Shown piece after piece: positions 22,748-33,521 of a stretch of 64,000 bases of DNA. A program made the position numbers and the translations under genes. The stretch comes from Adineta steineri (Eukaryota > Rotifera > Eurotatoria > Adinetida > Adinetidae): NCBI GenBank assembly GCA_905250115.1, contig CAJNOI010000082.1:205789-269788 (forward strand). The letters run 5' to 3'. How positions within the stretch are numbered: the stretch's first letter is position 1; the number at the start of each line of letters is the position of its first letter. The notes under the pieces are model-generated. The model saw nothing but the letters and a program-made list of their open reading frames with translations. It had not been told where the DNA came from and searched no databases.

Positions 22748-25700
22748 ATATATGAGTTTTAGTTAGTTGTTATCATAATTCTGAGATATATGTATTTCTT
22801 CCTTTTGTCATTCTTTGAGAAAGAAGAACTTCCTTATTTATAAATAAAGTTTCTATTCTGATTGACATATACAAATACAAAATAATAACTTATAACTATA
22901 TTTTCTTTTTAGAAACACCTACGCCGGACACAACACTATGCCAAGCATCCATATTCCCGGGTAAGTCAAGTTATGTACCTTATCTTGAATAGTGTGATTT
23001 AAATGCGACCTTTTCTTCTTATCGATATTTTTAGTAGATATAAAAGAGCTTGTTGATTTTTTCACTTTCTTCGATACATACGACAGAACATTGTGAATAT
23101 ACTATATTCATTTAAAATTTCCACTCTGCTATCATCTGTAAAAGTAATTGCGACGAGACTTAAAACTTCTGTTTGAAATAGAGTCCTGCAAACCGAACGG
23201 GTACCCGACACCCGGCCCGACCCGGACCTGGGTACCGGGTAAAATTCGCCGGGTCGGTTCGGGCATCGGGCGTAAAAGAAAAATTCGGTTCGGGTTCCGG
23301 GTAGGAGTGTATACCCGACCCGAACCGACAACCAATGACATCATTAAATTTGTAACATTTTATTCTGATACTATTACTAATATGAAAAATGAAGTCACAA
23401 TAAATCTAATAATGATTAAACGACGTATTAGTCATTGAAATATTTCATAGAGAAAAGTTTAGTTTCTTTGAGTAGCTTTTGTTATGTTTCGGATAAAAAG
23501 CTTTTATTGTTTTGTTAATTAACATCTTACAATACGAAAGGTGGATGTGGGTGTGGGTGTGGGTGTGGCCTTGTGTGTGTGTGTGGATGTGAGATAAGAG
23601 CAAGATTCACATCTTCAGCTAACTCCTGATTCACTTGTTTTTTTACGTAATTTGACATAATATATATTTTTGTTTGTTACTTATGAATAGGGGTAGGATA
23701 GTTCCATATTAGTTACGTTCTTAGGAACTGTATAATAGTTCTTTTGACCAGCTCTTCTGAACTTGGAACTATGAACTGTCCTACCCCTACTTATGAACGA
23801 AACTAGACGTATTATATTTATTGAATGAAATAAAGGTTTAGAAATTTGATCATATTTTGAAAAATAACTGAGTACACCGGTTCGGGTCGGTTCGGGTCCC
23901 GGTTTAGCTTATTCGGTCCGGTTCGGTTCCGGGTGGTTAACTAGCCGGGTCGGTTCGGGCCCGGGTGTAAAAAAAATCGCCGGTTCGGTTTCGGGTACAA
24001 AAAAGTGCACCCGTGCAGGACTCTAGTTTGAAAATCTGATTTTAAGAAGACTAGTAGAAGAGAAAGTTTCTCGAGCTTATTATATGTAAATGAGAGGGAA
24101 CTGAAATATTCATGTGTTCATATACTACACAGAGCATCGAAATTCGTATACCAACCAATCAAAATGAAAAAAAAAGAAAAGAGACTCAAAATCATGAATA
24201 GTACCGGAGAATGTTGTACCATTTTTTCACTTCATAATAGTTTTTTATTAACAACGATGTTCATTTCGACTGATCATTGATATTGTCTAGTAGTTCTACT
24301 GCATTATAAAAGAGAGGTTTTGTATTTTAAACATTATCTGTTATTTAAGATAAATATATCATAATATGTAGTCTATCTACATAATTTTTGATTATGTATA
24401 ATAGATTTTAAAAAAATAAGACAAATTCATTTCATTGTTACTATTGAGTACAATGATTGTTCTCCGAGAAATGTGGATGAGCTCTTTTATCTATCAATCT
24501 TACACCAAATATTTTTCTATTATTTTCTATCTACTCCTTTGATTTTCACTACATTTATTCTGTTAAAAGGTCAAGCTCCTATTTGGCTGTTACCTTTGTC
24601 TGAATTATCAGATCCAGATGCAGCAATTACATTTTTTCTGGCTCTAAAACAAAATCCAAAAGCAGTGCAAAAACTAGAAAGAATATTCTGGAAAATCACC
24701 GATCCCGACAGCAGTGAATATCAGAAATGGCTGACGCGTTCAGAAATCAATAAAATTCTGACACTCGATAGTAAAATTTTGAGTGCAGTTAAACGATTTC
24801 TGCGCAAACAATCGTTTACATCTGTGGAATTAATTGGAACTGATGTATTTGCGATAAAGACAACAATTCGACAAGCATCAGAATTTTTCTCAGCTCAATT
24901 TCGTCCGTATAAAAACATCAAGACAGGAAGAACTATCCATCTAGCTCAAGGCGAAATGTGTTTGACAGATGAAATTAGTCAATATGTTGATTTTTGGCTT
25001 GATTTCGTCGATGATCCATTTAATAACAGAGAACCTACCGATCCATCTAAAAAACTTACTGTCTTTTCAAGTGATGCAAATGCTACGGATACAGTAACTA
25101 CTCAAAATATTCCTATAATTGTTCCTCAATTTGTTCGCTCGTATTATAACATTCCAGATGTCTCGAAAACTGGTTTAGAATCAGATGTTTCACAAGGAGC
25201 ATTAGAATTTGGAGGTCAGTTCTATAGTGAGCAAGATTTAGAGAAGTATTTGCAAGAAGTAAACATAACGTCCGAACCTCTGAAAACAAAGCATATTCTC
25301 GGAATTAATGATCCATCGAATCCAGGTGTCGAGACAATGTTAGATATTGAACAAATGGTGGGAATAAATCCTTTGGCTGAAACTTGGTATTTCAATGATG
25401 ACGTGAAGAACATAAGTAGTGATGGTATGTTTATAAAGATACTTACAATAAATGAATTGGATGATCTGCCACAAATTCTGTCCATTTCGTACGGTAGGCC
25501 TGAAGCAAATGTATGTGCAGGTGTTACCAACTGTGATCAAAACGTCGTGGATCTGAATAAGAGATTTACTATTCGTGCAAATATTGAATTTATGAAGCTG
25601 ACAATGAAAGGTATTACAGTTTTAGTTGCAACTGGTGATGATGGAGTAAATGATTTTGATGCAGATTGTACAAATACAATGTTCAATCCCATATATCCAG

Positions 25701-26389
25701 CCTCTTCACCTTTCGTAACATCAGTTGGTGCAACTACATTAGTTAATGTACAGTACAACGTATTGCAGGATCAACCACCCGCTTGTACTGCGTTCAATCC
25801 ACCGCTCGTGTGTGTATCTGGTGGAGATGAAATCGCTGTTAGTGTTTATGATCCTCTTTTCGCTAAGTATACTAGTGGAGGTGGATTTTCAAACTTTGCT
25901 CCTCAACCACCTTATCAAAAAGCTGCTGTTCATGATTACTTTAAAAAAACATCAGTGATGTTTCCTCCACCATCAATGTACAATCGAAAGGGACGGGCTT
26001 ATCCAGATGTAGCTGCATTTGGTGTAAATATTTTCGCTGTGGTAAATGGTACTGATGGTTTAGGTTTTGGTACAAGTATATCGGCACCACTGTGGGCTGG
26101 TATTGTCTCAATTCTCAACTCTCGTTCAATAAAAATAACAGGTAAAACATTAGGCTTTCTCAATCCATTGCTCTACAAGATGGCCAAAGAATGTCCAGAA
26201 TGCTTGAACGATATAACAGTTGGAAATAACAAATGTACACGAGCAGTTTGCACAGATCAGTGCAAAGGTTTTCAAGCTGCATGTGGTTGGGATCCAGTAA
26301 CAGGGCTTGGTACTCCAAATGCTGGAAATATTTTGCAGTATATAACAGAATTATTGAAAAAGAAAATGAAGAAAACAGAATATAACTAA
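21650..26389 (+). CDS. Membrane-anchored sedolisin (S53) protease, predicted leader fusion
   Basis: Exons 21650-21816, 21871-22019, 22183-22371, 22609-22680, 22913-22960 and 24570-26389 sum to 2445 bases and stay in frame (814 residues). The first four repeat the UrtA-gene leader: cytosolic tail, membrane segment, acidic stalk. The last, intronless exon encodes a propeptide (LALKQNPKAVQKLERIF) and an S53 peptidase with catalytic Glu and Asp in VETMLDIE, oxyanion Asp in ATGDDG, nucleophile Ser in GFGTSISAPLW, and a C-terminal calcium region near GWDPVTGLGTPN. The body has no in-frame ATG before it; the nearest codon is GTG at 24473. An upstream exon must therefore supply the start. The acceptor at 24569 follows a pyrimidine-rich tract and fits the donor at 22961 in phase. 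The 1609-bp intron is long because a hAT MITE sits in it. Transcript evidence is needed for that join; the protease itself is certain. Confidence 0.8.
23171..24033. mobile_element. hAT-type MITE with GC-rich arms, inside an intron
   Basis: The element spans 23179-24025 (847 bp). It has a perfect 12-bp terminal inverted repeat, TAGAGTCCTGCA and its complement, and a perfect 8-bp target duplication GTTTGAAA at 23171-23178 and 24026-24033. Both subterminal arms are rich in CGGGT/GGTTCGGG motifs in inverted orientation, far more GC-rich than the surroundings. It encodes no transposase. It lies in the predicted intron of the sedolisin-fusion gene and contains a smaller nested element (23688-23789) and a GT-rich tract (about 23541-23590). 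Confidence 0.92.
23680..23797. mobile_element. 102-bp MITE nested in the larger hAT MITE
   Basis: The element spans 23688-23789. Its 11-bp terminal inverted repeat is TAGGGGTAGGA with its complement, and the arms extend imperfectly through ATAGTTCC. The 8-bp target duplication is CTTATGAA at 23680-23687 and 23790-23797. It inserted after the outer element. Confidence 0.9.
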
Positions 26390-27484
26390 GTTACAATCAA
26401 TACATGAAATAAAAAAAGAAAAAGACTTTTTATTAGTTAGAAAACTTTTAATTCTTATTCATTTTTATCTTCAAATTTATTATAATCTTTCATTTTTTTC
26501 AATTATACTTTGCTGTGCTTGTAAAATCAAAATAAATACGAAGTTTTAATTTTCATCGACATGTTTGATGTTATTTATTTTCAAATCAAAATATTCATCA
26601 GAGCTCTATATCATAAAAGAACACAAATCAAAGAAAAGAAAAGGTGTTTTCAATACAACTAATTTCTCATCGGAAATTGCGTTAAACTTGTTCAGATTCC
26701 AAATAATGAAATGGTTATTTACTGTATATTGNNNNNNNNNNNNNNNNNNNNNNNNNNNNNNNNNNNNNNNNNNNNNNNNNNNNNNNNNNNNNNNNNNNNN
26801 NNNNNNNNNNNNNNNNNNNNNNNNNNNNNNNAAATCATTTTTGATTTTTTCTATATCTTCTATTCTATGCTTTCCTTTCACTTCTTTCATATTTGTGTTC
26901 ATTTCGATGGTTTCCACTTTTCTATATTTACCTTTCGATATTTTCCTATTATTTTTTCGACATTTTCCGTCAATCCCATTTTCTTACATTATAAATCTGC
27001 ATATCATTTAAGTGACAACAGACTTCGATCTTGAAACTAGTTCACCTAAAATTCACCAATTTGAAGTATGATTTATTTTATAGAACTAAGGTGAACCACG
27101 ATTAATATATGAAAATTCCTTATTTAATTTTAATAAAAAAACACAATCTACAAAATATTGGTCAACTGTTGAATGAGAATGCGGTGTGTACATACATACA
27201 AGTATAACAAGTGAACTTATATGTATTAATGGTAGACGTACAGATTCTGTAAATCCAGTGTTAGGACGAAAGAACGAATATTACCTGTCTCTTTTCTTAT
27301 GAATTAATAAACATACTACTTAACATGCACACAAAAAATAAATCAGCCATTTCGACGTTTTCATTTTCGACATTCTCTAGCAAGACCTAGTCAAATAAAA
27401 AAAAAAGACCTGAAGTTACAGCAAGTTTTATTCATTTTCAATCTATTTTAGATTTATTTTTTTAAAAATAAAAAATTCTTCAGA
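26390..27484. other. Intergenic with assembly gap
   Basis: One hundred Ns at 26732-26831 mark a scaffold gap of unknown true size. Open frames spanning it are not usable. No gene seen on either side. Confidence 0.6.
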
Positions 27485-27908
27485 TTATATTGGTAAAGGA
27501 ATTCCGTGATGATTTGCACTATCTTTAAACCAATTTTCGATAGTTCTTTCTTGATCATTATAAATAATATGTCCACCAGGATTTGATAAAACTGCTTGTT
27601 GTTTTTGAGCCACATAATAAATATCAGGATAACTTGGATACAATTGCAAAATGTGCTGCAAAACCTGAATAACCTAATTGACCTGGAAATTGATATGGAC
27701 CAATTTCATTTTCAGTTATTTTTGGTAATTTTACAATTAATTGATTTAATTGTGACCATTCATCAATAGATAATTGCCAACGAGGATTTGGACGACCTGA
27801 ATAAATATAAATTGTTGCACGTGGTGACATAATATCATCTTGTTCACTCATAATAATAATATTAAATAATGTAAAAATAAATAAAATAGAAAAACTAAAT
27901 TTCGTCAT
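27485..27908 (-). pseudogene. Small secreted protein of unknown family, one frame break
   Basis: The start at 27908 gives a signal peptide (MTKFSFSILFIFTLFNIIIM) followed by a conserved-looking domain: TIYIYSGRPNPRWQLSIDEW, then PYQFPGQLGYSGF. Near 27655 the frame must shift by one base to continue as LQLYPSYPDIYYVAQKQQ, then NPGGHIIYND and a stop at 27485-27487. The residues on both sides look coding, so the break is either a sequencing error or a recent inactivation. The 'SGRPNP-W' pattern reminds me of small proteins seen in bacteria and fungi, but I cannot name a family. Intronless. Confidence 0.55.
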
Positions 27909-27969
27909 TTTTTTTATAAGAGAAATGAAAGAATAGAGATAAAGAATATATTTCTTTTATAAAAAACAT

Positions 27970-28664
27970 TTATTGACAAATCTTATCTTTTCCATGTGAT
28001 TCATTTGAAGATAAAAATTTATGAAGAGTCTTTTCATATCGAATAAGTTGAAGAAAAAAGCCAAAATTCGGTGAAGCAATACGTCGACAATTAACTAAAT
28101 GATCATAGGCATCAATTAAATTTTCATGATGATATCTAAATAGAAAATATTTAAGGAAATTTTTCTTAATAAATCATCATATTACTTCATAAGATATGCA
28201 AGAACAATTGAAGATGAACGAGATATTCCCAATTGACAATGAACGAAAACTTTCTTATGTTTATTTTGACATAAACGTAAAAATTTATTTGTTTGTTAAA
28301 AATAATTTTGAATATCTACAGAGTGATCATCATCAATATTGATCCATAAAACATTAAAATTATCAAGAATTTCTTTATTTAATTCAATTTCACAAATATT
28401 TAAAATATGTTTTATTCCAATTTCATTTAATAAATTCCAATTTTTTGCATGTCCAACATGACCATGATAGAGAAAATTATCAACTATTGTTGATGGTAAT
28501 CGAACATTTGGTTTTCTTTTTAGTATTCCTCGATCTTTTGTTTTTGTATTATATAAACGTTTAATATAATCAATTTCATCACTTGTTGCTTGTAAATCAT
28601 TTGTTAAATAATATTCCATTTTATCAATCATCGATACATCTGTTCCTATATAATTACTTGCCAT
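27970..28664 (-). pseudogene. Dual-specificity protein phosphatase with an in-frame stop
   Basis: Two exons: 28664 to about 28187, and about 28126 to 27970. The product has an N-terminal DEK-like lead, YLTNDLQATSDEIDYIKRLY, typical of slingshot-type phosphatases. The catalytic domain then starts at PSTIVDNFLYHGHVGHAKNW. The active site VHCQLGISRSSS is complete, with catalytic Cys and Arg. The C-terminal helix reads AYDHLVNCRRIASPNFGFF. Between SVDIQNYF and QTNKFLRLC there is an in-frame TAA at about 28296, before the active site. Unless it is a sequencing error, the product would lack its catalytic motif. Slingshot phosphatases act on cofilin. A hairpin repeat lies 35 bp upstream of the ATG. 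Confidence 0.75.
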
Positions 28665-28698
28665 GATTTGTTTTGTCTTCAAATGAATATCATCATAT

Positions 28699-28771
28699 CT
28701 TGAGGGTGGGTGGGTGTGGGTGTGGAGGGATGTAAATAAAGAAGATACATATACTCGCACCCACATCCACT
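28699..28771. repeat. GT-rich hairpin repeat, copy 8
   Basis: CTTGAGGGTGGGTGGGTG at the left and CGCACCCACATCCAC at the right. It sits just upstream of the phosphatase start codon. Confidence 0.8.
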
Positions 28772-29591
28772 GGCAACCAACTATGGATTAATTATTCTCA
28801 TTTATTGTTCAAATATAAAAAAATGAAATAAAAAATATTGTACCTCTTTTTATTTCTCAAATAATTTCTAATTGTATGCTTGATGCAAAATATTCAATCT
28901 ATAGAGAATGATTCTCTTATATGAATATATAAATGCAGATGCTTGCTATGAAGCGAATGCGTTTTCACATAGTCTGATGTTTGTTTTGCTTGTATTCCAA
29001 ATGAGATTAAAATCCGACACAATTTATCATACTTACAGTAAAATCTAAAAGATATACTTCTTACTATACAAATTTTTAGAACTTCAATCATAATTGGATA
29101 TTTTCTAGAAGATCTCAAAATTTTCATTCTATCTGGACGAAAATCGTATCTTGATTTTTCTTGCAGGAGCGCCTGTTAAGTTTTATGAATATATAATTTC
29201 AACCTGAACTTTTCTTTAAAACTTATTATTTCAGATCGATTTCATTTGCAATGAACAACGTTGATTGGTATGTTATGTTTTTTAGTAGCTTAATATAAAT
29301 ATACTTGTCATTCAATTTTATCCATCTGAACAGTAGATTGTACATGCTGTATGAGCATCCCATTCTCAAATGAGTCTCAGCTTTTTTTTATTAATAACTG
29401 AGATTAACATTATTTTTACCATGTGAATAAATGTATTCATTAAAATATATTTTTAACAACGATATTTTTTCAAATGGGCAAATAAAATATCACATTCGAA
29501 CAGCTAGTCCTTCATAGTTTTTGCAATATGAATTCCTCTCAGCGATTCCTTTCAGTCGAGAGTCAGCGATGCTATCATCGCGTTACCATTC
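28772..29591. other. Intergenic
   Basis: AT-rich. The minus-strand open frame at 28894-29127 has no recognisable domain. Nothing supportable. Confidence 0.35.
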
Positions 29592-30420
29592 CTAATAATA
29601 AATAGCTTGTTTTTCGTTTAAACGACGTAAAGGTTCTTGTTTATATCGTTTTTGTTGTTTTTCTTTTAAACGACGTAAAGCTTCTTGTTCATATCGTTTT
29701 TGTTGTTGTTCTCGAATTTTTTTCATATGTTCACTTCGATGTATTGCTTCATCTTTTTAAAAGAAAAAAATTCATTGCTTTTTTTATGATTAATTGGAAT
29801 TTACCTGTTGAAATTGGACTTTCTCGCTGTGGATTTCGTTTTTTAGAATAAATCCAAATTACAATCAATAAAACAAATAAAATTAAATTAGAAACATTTT
29901 TTTGTACATGCTGAGGAGCACTTTCATAAGCACTTTCATGAGCATATTGATGAGCATGTTGATGGGAATATTGATGAGCACGTTCATAAGCTTGACGACG
30001 AGCCTTATGAAAAGCCTCAAACTCTTCGAAGAAATCGTGCATCTTAGAATCGAAATCAGAAAAGCCATCTCGATTTGATGAGGAAGAGGTAAATGATTGA
30101 TGACGTTGCGCATCATATTGCCGACGTTTATCTGGATTACTTAATACATCACATGCTTCCGCTATAGAACAAAATGTTTCTTCGGCTTTGGGATCTTTAT
30201 TTTTATCAGGATGGTATTTTATAGCTATATAACAAAATAGAATTTTGATTTCATAGAAAACATGTAGTATATATAAAATACCTAATTGACGGAATTTGCG
30301 TTTAATTTCTTTTTCAGTTGCATTTGGTTTGACTCCTAAGATTTTATAATAATCTGTAGCTGTTACTCCAACTGTATAGATAATTAAAATAATAAATCGT
30401 GTCCATGTATTGACATCCAT
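29592..30420 (-). CDS. ER-targeted J-domain protein with membrane segment and coiled tail
   Basis: Three exons join to 239 residues: 30420-30282, 30224-29805 and 29752-29592. A signal peptide or anchor covers about residues 1-22. The J domain follows at once ([20 protein letters not shown]) with the essential HPD in KYHPDKNKD, split from helix II by the first intron. After a Ser-rich linker come a His/Ala/Tyr-rich stretch with short [10 protein letters not shown]-like repeats, a second hydrophobic segment ([14 protein letters not shown]), and a highly charged tail in which a KQQKRY-QEALRRL unit is duplicated. J proteins stimulate Hsp70 ATPase; this layout resembles DNAJB9/DNAJB12-like ER co-chaperones facing BiP. 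The tail repeat is also visible as a DNA duplication at about 29610-29700. Confidence 0.85.
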
Positions 30421-31300
30421 TTGGTGCTAATGATTATCGGTTATGGTAGCAGCGTTTTTAATAGAAATCTAAAGCAAAGGGACATTTGGTACTTTACTTT
30501 TTAAGGTAAAGTATTTGTCACGTCTTGATATTGAATAAAATACGATCTTCGGAAAAGATATCTTAATTGAAGAAGAAAACGAAAGAAACAGCAGATAGAG
30601 AGAACGAGCGATGAAAAGATATATGAAGATATATATATATAACGCATATATACAACGACAGCTATATATATGTGTATATGTTAGATAGAACCATAACAGA
30701 AAAGGGAAAAACACCATGACACACTGTTAGAAGATATGGATAATTCCATTATCATACTCTGTTAGATGATATGGATTATTCCACTATCTTACAGTACCAC
30801 AAAGTATCATAAGTAAAAAAATTCTATGAAAATACGAGAGAATGCTATTTTTACTCTTTTCTTTGTAATAAAAAATATGCTCATACAAAAAAAAAACAAT
30901 ACAAAATATCAATATGATCTCATAAATTAGGAGAAAGACGAAAATATATTCATAATTAAAATAAAGTGAATACTGTTATTGCTTCTTTTTATTCTTTATT
31001 ACTCTTCTTTCGTAAAACAAGAATCATCCTTCTCTTCGCAATATTCACTTCTTAAATAATCAACGCTATCAGTAGTACATGAGGAAATGAAAGAGAATTA
31101 GCATTCTTTATGGCAGGTGATATATCATGCTATAATACTTCCTCTTTCCACCGATAGAAAAAAAAAGAAAAAATAATATGACAGAACGAAAACATCAGAA
31201 AAAACGATTAAACTAAAGAGTCCATAAAGTTTATGCCACGACATTTGCGCGCCGACACTTACGCACACGACGCTTGCGCTTAAATTTTTTTTCTGTTCTG
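30421..31300. other. Intergenic, AT-rich
   Basis: No gene. The open frame at 30469-30717 is low-complexity. Confidence 0.4.
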
Positions 31301-31329
31301 CTCTCGTCTGATAGAATTACTCATACGTA

Positions 31330-32880
31330 TTAACAGAAATAAAAATGTTCTGTTGGTGAGGTTGGTTTACACGATAGTGGAAGATGGCGTGAAATATAGT
31401 CCCTAGTAGTATTGTTGGCACCTTTACGATATTTAACTTCGATGATTTGCGGTATAAGCTCTTGTAATTTTAATAACCAATTCATAACACGTTTATTATT
31501 AATCTGTTTATAATGGGAATTTTCCAGTGGCTTATAATCAGTTTCGATAGTAACGTGAACATTATCGATATATGATCGTAATTTTGTAATACACCAGTAA
31601 ATAGCCAATGCTTCTTATTCAAAAGTTTTATATTTCTGTTCAGTATCAGCCAACACGCTTGACGTGAAATAATTGATTCTAGTACCAGTACGAGTATTTT
31701 TCTATCAAATACCGCCAATATCAATGTGAGACGCATCAGTAGTTAGAATGAATGGTGTTGTTACACTAGGATATTCAAAAAAATAATGGAGAAGTTGTCA
31801 GTAAATGTTTAAACGTTTCAAATGTATTTTGTTGGTCAATATGCCTGAAGAACTCCTGCTTGTGTGGCTTTGTTTTATTTGTAACTTTGTACAATGAAGC
31901 AGTAACTTGAGCGAAAGTCGGAATAAATTTACGATACTAATTGATTTTGCCTAAAAATGCATTAGCATTTTTTAATGTTGTGGGTGAAGGTAAGTGAGCA
32001 ATTGCTGTTATCATCTCACTGATAGGCTTGATACATTGTTCATTTATAGTATGACTTAGAAAATTAATTTCATTGACACCAGTGATACATTTGTCCGCAT
32101 TTACTTGAAAGCGAGCTTTAGTTAGTAACGATAATAAGTTACGTAGTTGATTACGAGGCTCACCAAATGTGCGAGAAAAAATTAAAATATCATCTAAATA
32201 AACAAGTACATAGTCCCAGCGCCCATTTCCGAGTAAATTGTGCATGGTACGTTGAAAAGTGGAAGGGTCGTTCATCACACCTTGAGGGAGTACGTTAAAT
32301 TCATACAGTCCATCTTGTGTTATAAACGCTGTCTTCCCTTTATCGGTTTCATGTATCGGTAATTGGAAATATCCGGATTTCAGATCGAGTTTAGAATAAA
32401 AACGATGACCACCCAATCGCTGTAGTAATTCTTCTATGGCAGGACGGTGAAATGAATCCTTTCTGGTTATTGCGTTCAATTTTCTATAATCACCTAAAAA
32501 CGAAGACCACCGTTTTTCTTTTTGTAAATGATCACTGGAGATGCCCAGGGAGAAGTGAAAGGTCCAATTTGACGAATCACAAGCATCTTTTTAAATTTCT
32601 GTCTGAAGCACAAGGCGTTGTTAAATAGTTTTCGAGTATGGGCGTGAACTAATTAGAAAATTATCTTCAGTGTTAATAGTATGATAAATAAGTATTTTAT
32701 CTTGAGATATAATAGATAAATCGAATACTGTCGCATATTGTTGAAGTACACCGCGGATTCGATTTTGATTAGAGTGATTGGGAATATGAGTGATTAATAT
32801 TTCTATCACTTGTTGGAGCAACGACGTTTTATGATCGGGATAAGCGATTGGAGTTCGAAACGAATTTTTCTGTCCGATGT
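31330..32880 (-). mobile_element. Ty3/gypsy LTR retrotransposon pol remnant
   Basis: A fossil fragment on the minus strand. Parts recognised in order are a region upstream of reverse transcriptase, the reverse transcriptase itself (including the YLDD active-site box and the LPQG and LDLKSGYFQ landmarks, about 31937-32479), and a ribonuclease H region (about 31330-31740). No integrase, gag or flanking long terminal repeats were found, so it is an internal piece. It is broken, with several breaks across about 1.5 kb, and looks moderately old. Confidence 0.85.
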
Positions 32881-33521
32881 CCGAAAAAAAGGAAGGACGA
32901 AAAGGGATTACCTCTCAAGGATGTAGATATGGTTATTGCAAAAATGGACGTAATTACATCTACTCACACACACCTAAAAACGTTTATTATCATTTAGCAA
33001 AAAGCTCAAAGTCTATAGAATATTTTATCAACAACTTCGATGAAGGATAGTCGGCAGTCATGATCCAAAGAAAATCGAGTAACAAAATTTATATTATCCT
33101 CTCAAAACATGGTTCAAATCCTCTTCTTTTCTACAGATCTTCTATATTTTTAAAACTTCTCCTCTAACTCTTATGAAATAATTCCATACCTTCGATTGTG
33201 TTTTAGTATGTCGTCCTTGTTTTGAAAAAGAATGAAAAGCTAAACGGCAACCGTCTTCTTATATACAATCTTTCTTTATCTTTTTATTTTAACTTTGAAA
33301 TTGATATGTTTATCTTTTTTCTTCATGTTATGATAGGTATATATTATATTTCATTTATAATAAAGAAGAAGAATATCTTCAAAAAATAGCTGGGTGTGTG
33401 TGGGTGTATGTATAAGCATCATAATCATATAATATCCATGCCCTCACTCACATCCACACCTACTCACACATTTACTTCTTTTATTTTTATTTTTAACGTT
33501 AGAAAAGTATTGAACAGTAGT
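32881..33521. other. Intergenic
   Basis: No gene seen; contains a hairpin repeat at 33390-33471 near the nuclear-receptor stop. Confidence 0.4.
33390..33471. repeat. GT-rich hairpin repeat, copy 9
   Basis: CTGGGTGTGTGTGGGTGTATG at the left and CACATCCACACCTACTCACACA at the right; 51 bp beyond the nuclear-receptor stop codon. Confidence 0.75.

Noticed and set aside
23062-23438. Several open frames rich in Gly/Arg/Pro on both strands
   Set aside because: They lie in the CGGGT-rich arm of a hAT MITE and reflect its base composition.
26565-27034. Open frames spanning the N gap
   Set aside because: The middle is unsequenced and the flanks show no domain.
28296-28766. Upstream extension of the phosphatase frame to 28766
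   Set aside because: The extra residues translate the GT-rich hairpin repeat; the ATG at 28664 begins the recognisable protein.
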